NCBI GenBank assembly: GCA_946481275.1
Contig: CAMLMV010000044.1
Location: 1 to 54,536 of the forward strand
Source: an uncultured Massilia sp.
GTDB lineage: Bacteria; Pseudomonadota; Gammaproteobacteria; Burkholderiales; Burkholderiaceae
Direction: 5' to 3'
DNA length: 54,536 bases
The notes under the pieces were generated by a model. The model did not search any database, was not told the origin of the DNA, and saw only the letters and a program-made list of their open reading frames with translations. Both the position numbers and the translations under genes were made by a program. The first letter of the stretch is position 1. Every line of letters starts with the position of its first letter. Positions 53,161 through 54,536 of this stretch are shown piece by piece.

Positions 53161-54536
53161 TCAGTTTCCTTCCAGTGCCGGTGCCTGGTCGCCGCCGACG
53201 GCATTCGGTGCCGCGTTGTTGGCTGGGGCGAGGGCATGCTTCGGCTTCTCGAAACGCTTGGCCAGCGTGCGCAGCAGGACGTAGAACACCGGCGTCAGGA
53301 ACAGGCCGAAGAACGTCACGCCCAGCATGCCGGCGAACACGGCGACGCCCATCGCGTGGCGCATCTCGGCGCCGGCGCCGTGCGACAGCACCAGCGGCAC
53401 CACGCCCATGATGAACGCGATCGACGTCATCAGGATCGGACGCAGACGCAGGCGGCATGCTTCCAGCGCGGCGGCCACGATGCTGCGGCCATGGTGTTCC
53501 AGCTCCAGCGCGAATTCCACGATCAGGATCGCGTTCTTCGACGCGAGACCCACCAGCACGAACAGGGCGATCTGCGTGAACACGTTGTTGTCGCCGCCGG
53601 TGAGCTTGACGCCGATGAGTGCGCACAGGATCGACATCGGCACGATCAGGATCACGGCCAGCGGCAGGGTCCAGCTTTCGTACTGCGCGGCGAGCACGAG
53701 GAACACGAGCAGCACGCACAGCGGGAACACGTAGATCATGGTGTTACCGGCCAGGATGTCCTGGTAGGTGAGGTCCGTCCACTCGTACGAGATCCCTTTC
53801 GGCAGCGTGGCCTTGACGATTTCCTCCATCGCGGCCTGGGCCTGGCCCGACGACACGCCCGGTGCCGGGCCGCCATTCAGCTCGGCGGCGACGTAGCCGT
53901 TGTAGCGCTGCACGCGGTCCGGACCATACGTGTCCTTGATCTTCATGAGCGAGGACAGCGGGATCATCTCGCCCTTGTCGTTGCGGACCTTCAGCTGCGC
54001 GATCTGCTCGCGCTGCGAACGGAACGGCGCATCGGCCTGCACGCGCACCTGGTAGGTGCGGCCGAACTGGTTGAAGTCGTTCACGTACAGCGAACCGAGG
54101 TTGATCTGCAAGGTCTGGTTGATCTCGGCCAGCGGCACGCCCAGCTGCTTGGCTTTCACGCGGTCGACGTCGGCGAACAGCTGCGGCACGTTGATCTGGT
54201 AGCCCGAGAACACGCCTTGCAGGCGCTTGTCGGTCCATGCCTTGGCCTGTACGGCCTGCACGGCTTTGTACAGCTCGTCGTAGCCGACGCCGGCGCGGTC
54301 TTCGATCATCATCTTGAAGCCGCCCGTCGTACCCAGGCCGTTCACCGGCGGGGGCGACAGCACCATCACGAACGCGTCTTCGATGGCGCCCATGCGCTTG
54401 TTGATCTCGGCGGCGATCGCGTCGGCGCTCTGCTCCTTGCCTTTACGCTCGTCGAACGGTTTCAGCGTGGTGAACACGATGCCGGCGTTCGGCGCGTTGG
54501 TGAAGCCGTTGATCGACAGGCCCGGGAAGGCGACCG
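53161..54536 (-). CDS. RND efflux permease (AcrB/MexB, HAE1 family), C-terminal part
   Basis: Partial: about 458 codons seen, the 5' part lies beyond the right edge; the internal GTG at 54477 is not a start. The porter region (RVQADAPFRSQREQIAQLKV, DTYGPDRVQRYNGY) precedes six transmembrane segments with VLAAQYESWTLPLAVILIVP, ASKNAILIVEFALELEH and RLRPILMTSIAFIMGVVPL, all HAE1 hallmarks. It expels drugs or other amphiphiles using the proton gradient. The stop is one base from the NodT start. Confidence 0.93.
   Translation of the reverse strand, partial: VAFPGLSINGFTNAPNAGIVFTTLKPFDERKGKEQSADAIAAEINKRMGAIEDAFVMVLSPPPVNGLGTTGGFKMMIEDRAGVGYDELYKAVQAVQAKAWTDKRLQGVFSGYQINVPQLFADVDRVKAKQLGVPLAEINQTLQINLGSLYVNDFNQFGRTYQVRVQADAPFRSQREQIAQLKVRNDKGEMIPLSSLMKIKDTYGPDRVQRYNGYVAAELNGGPAPGVSSGQAQAAMEEIVKATLPKGISYEWTDLTYQDILAGNTMIYVFPLCVLLVFLVLAAQYESWTLPLAVILIVPMSILCALIGVKLTGGDNNVFTQIALFVLVGLASKNAILIVEFALELEHHGRSIVAAALEACRLRLRPILMTSIAFIMGVVPLVLSHGAGAEMRHAMGVAVFAGMLGVTFFGLFLTPVFYVLLRTLAKRFEKPKHALAPANNAAPNAVGGDQAPALEGN

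Noticed and set aside
54475..54477. GTG as the start of the RND gene
   Set aside because: The same frame continues to the window edge with AcrB-like sequence; the gene is simply cut.

Overview
This high-GC window (roughly two-thirds G+C) looks like chromosomal DNA of a betaproteobacterium in the Burkholderiales, most likely Oxalobacteraceae (Massilia/Telluria/Duganella type). The reasons are the ParC and ArgH sequence style, a second IF-1 with a C-terminal tail, a pmbA/darP divergent pair, many secreted or lipoprotein genes and an FtrA/rhodanese pair. This is judged from protein character alone; no database was searched. I see no insertion sequence, prophage, CRISPR array, rRNA or tRNA.

Layout. 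1-5.4 kb: the 3' part of parC, a perfect terminator, two small secreted low-complexity proteins (one built of exact 11-residue repeats) and a two-gene unit of a membrane-anchored helical protein and an M64 metallopeptidase. 5.4-13 kb: mixed housekeeping and accessory genes (rhodanese/FtrA divergent pair, YciI, secreted cyanophycinase-like protein, GNAT, NTF2-like, argH, KTSC, HAD phosphatase, cupin). 13-25.7 kb: a complete-looking phenylacetate unit on the minus strand, paaABCDE-G-H-I-K-J-Y-Z, divergent from the repressor gene paaX. PaaK makes phenylacetyl-CoA, PaaABCDE epoxidises it, PaaG isomerises to the oxepin, PaaZ opens and oxidises the ring, and PaaJ and PaaH carry out the beta-oxidation-like steps; PaaI and PaaY are rescue thioesterases. 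The hydratase gene paaF is absent from the window.

25.7-36.5 kb: DUF2442 protein, a cytosolic-carboxypeptidase-like M14 enzyme, an NfsB-type nitroreductase with an apparent 27-residue internal deletion, an RTX/DUF4214 protein, pmbA divergent from the overlapping darP-mogA-esterase-orf65 group, then a minus-strand group of a beta-sandwich-like secreted protein, LytS-type kinase, LytTR regulator and S41 peptidase-like protein. 36.5-41.5 kb: class III aminotransferase convergent with a kamA-like radical SAM aminomutase / MFS / FAH hydrolase operon, a candidate uncharacterised amino-acid pathway. 41.5-54.5 kb: stand-alone periplasmic Cache protein plus chemoreceptor, 3-methyladenine glycosylase, HDOD protein, TPR/transglutaminase-like lipoprotein, IF-1, a large periplasmic-sensor PAS-GGDEF-EAL protein, a ricin-type lectin-like protein, a deoxyinosine glycosylase and an RND efflux pump with its NodT-family outer-membrane channel, running off the right edge.

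A recurring feature is that convergent gene pairs end in short perfect palindromes that include or abut their stop codons.
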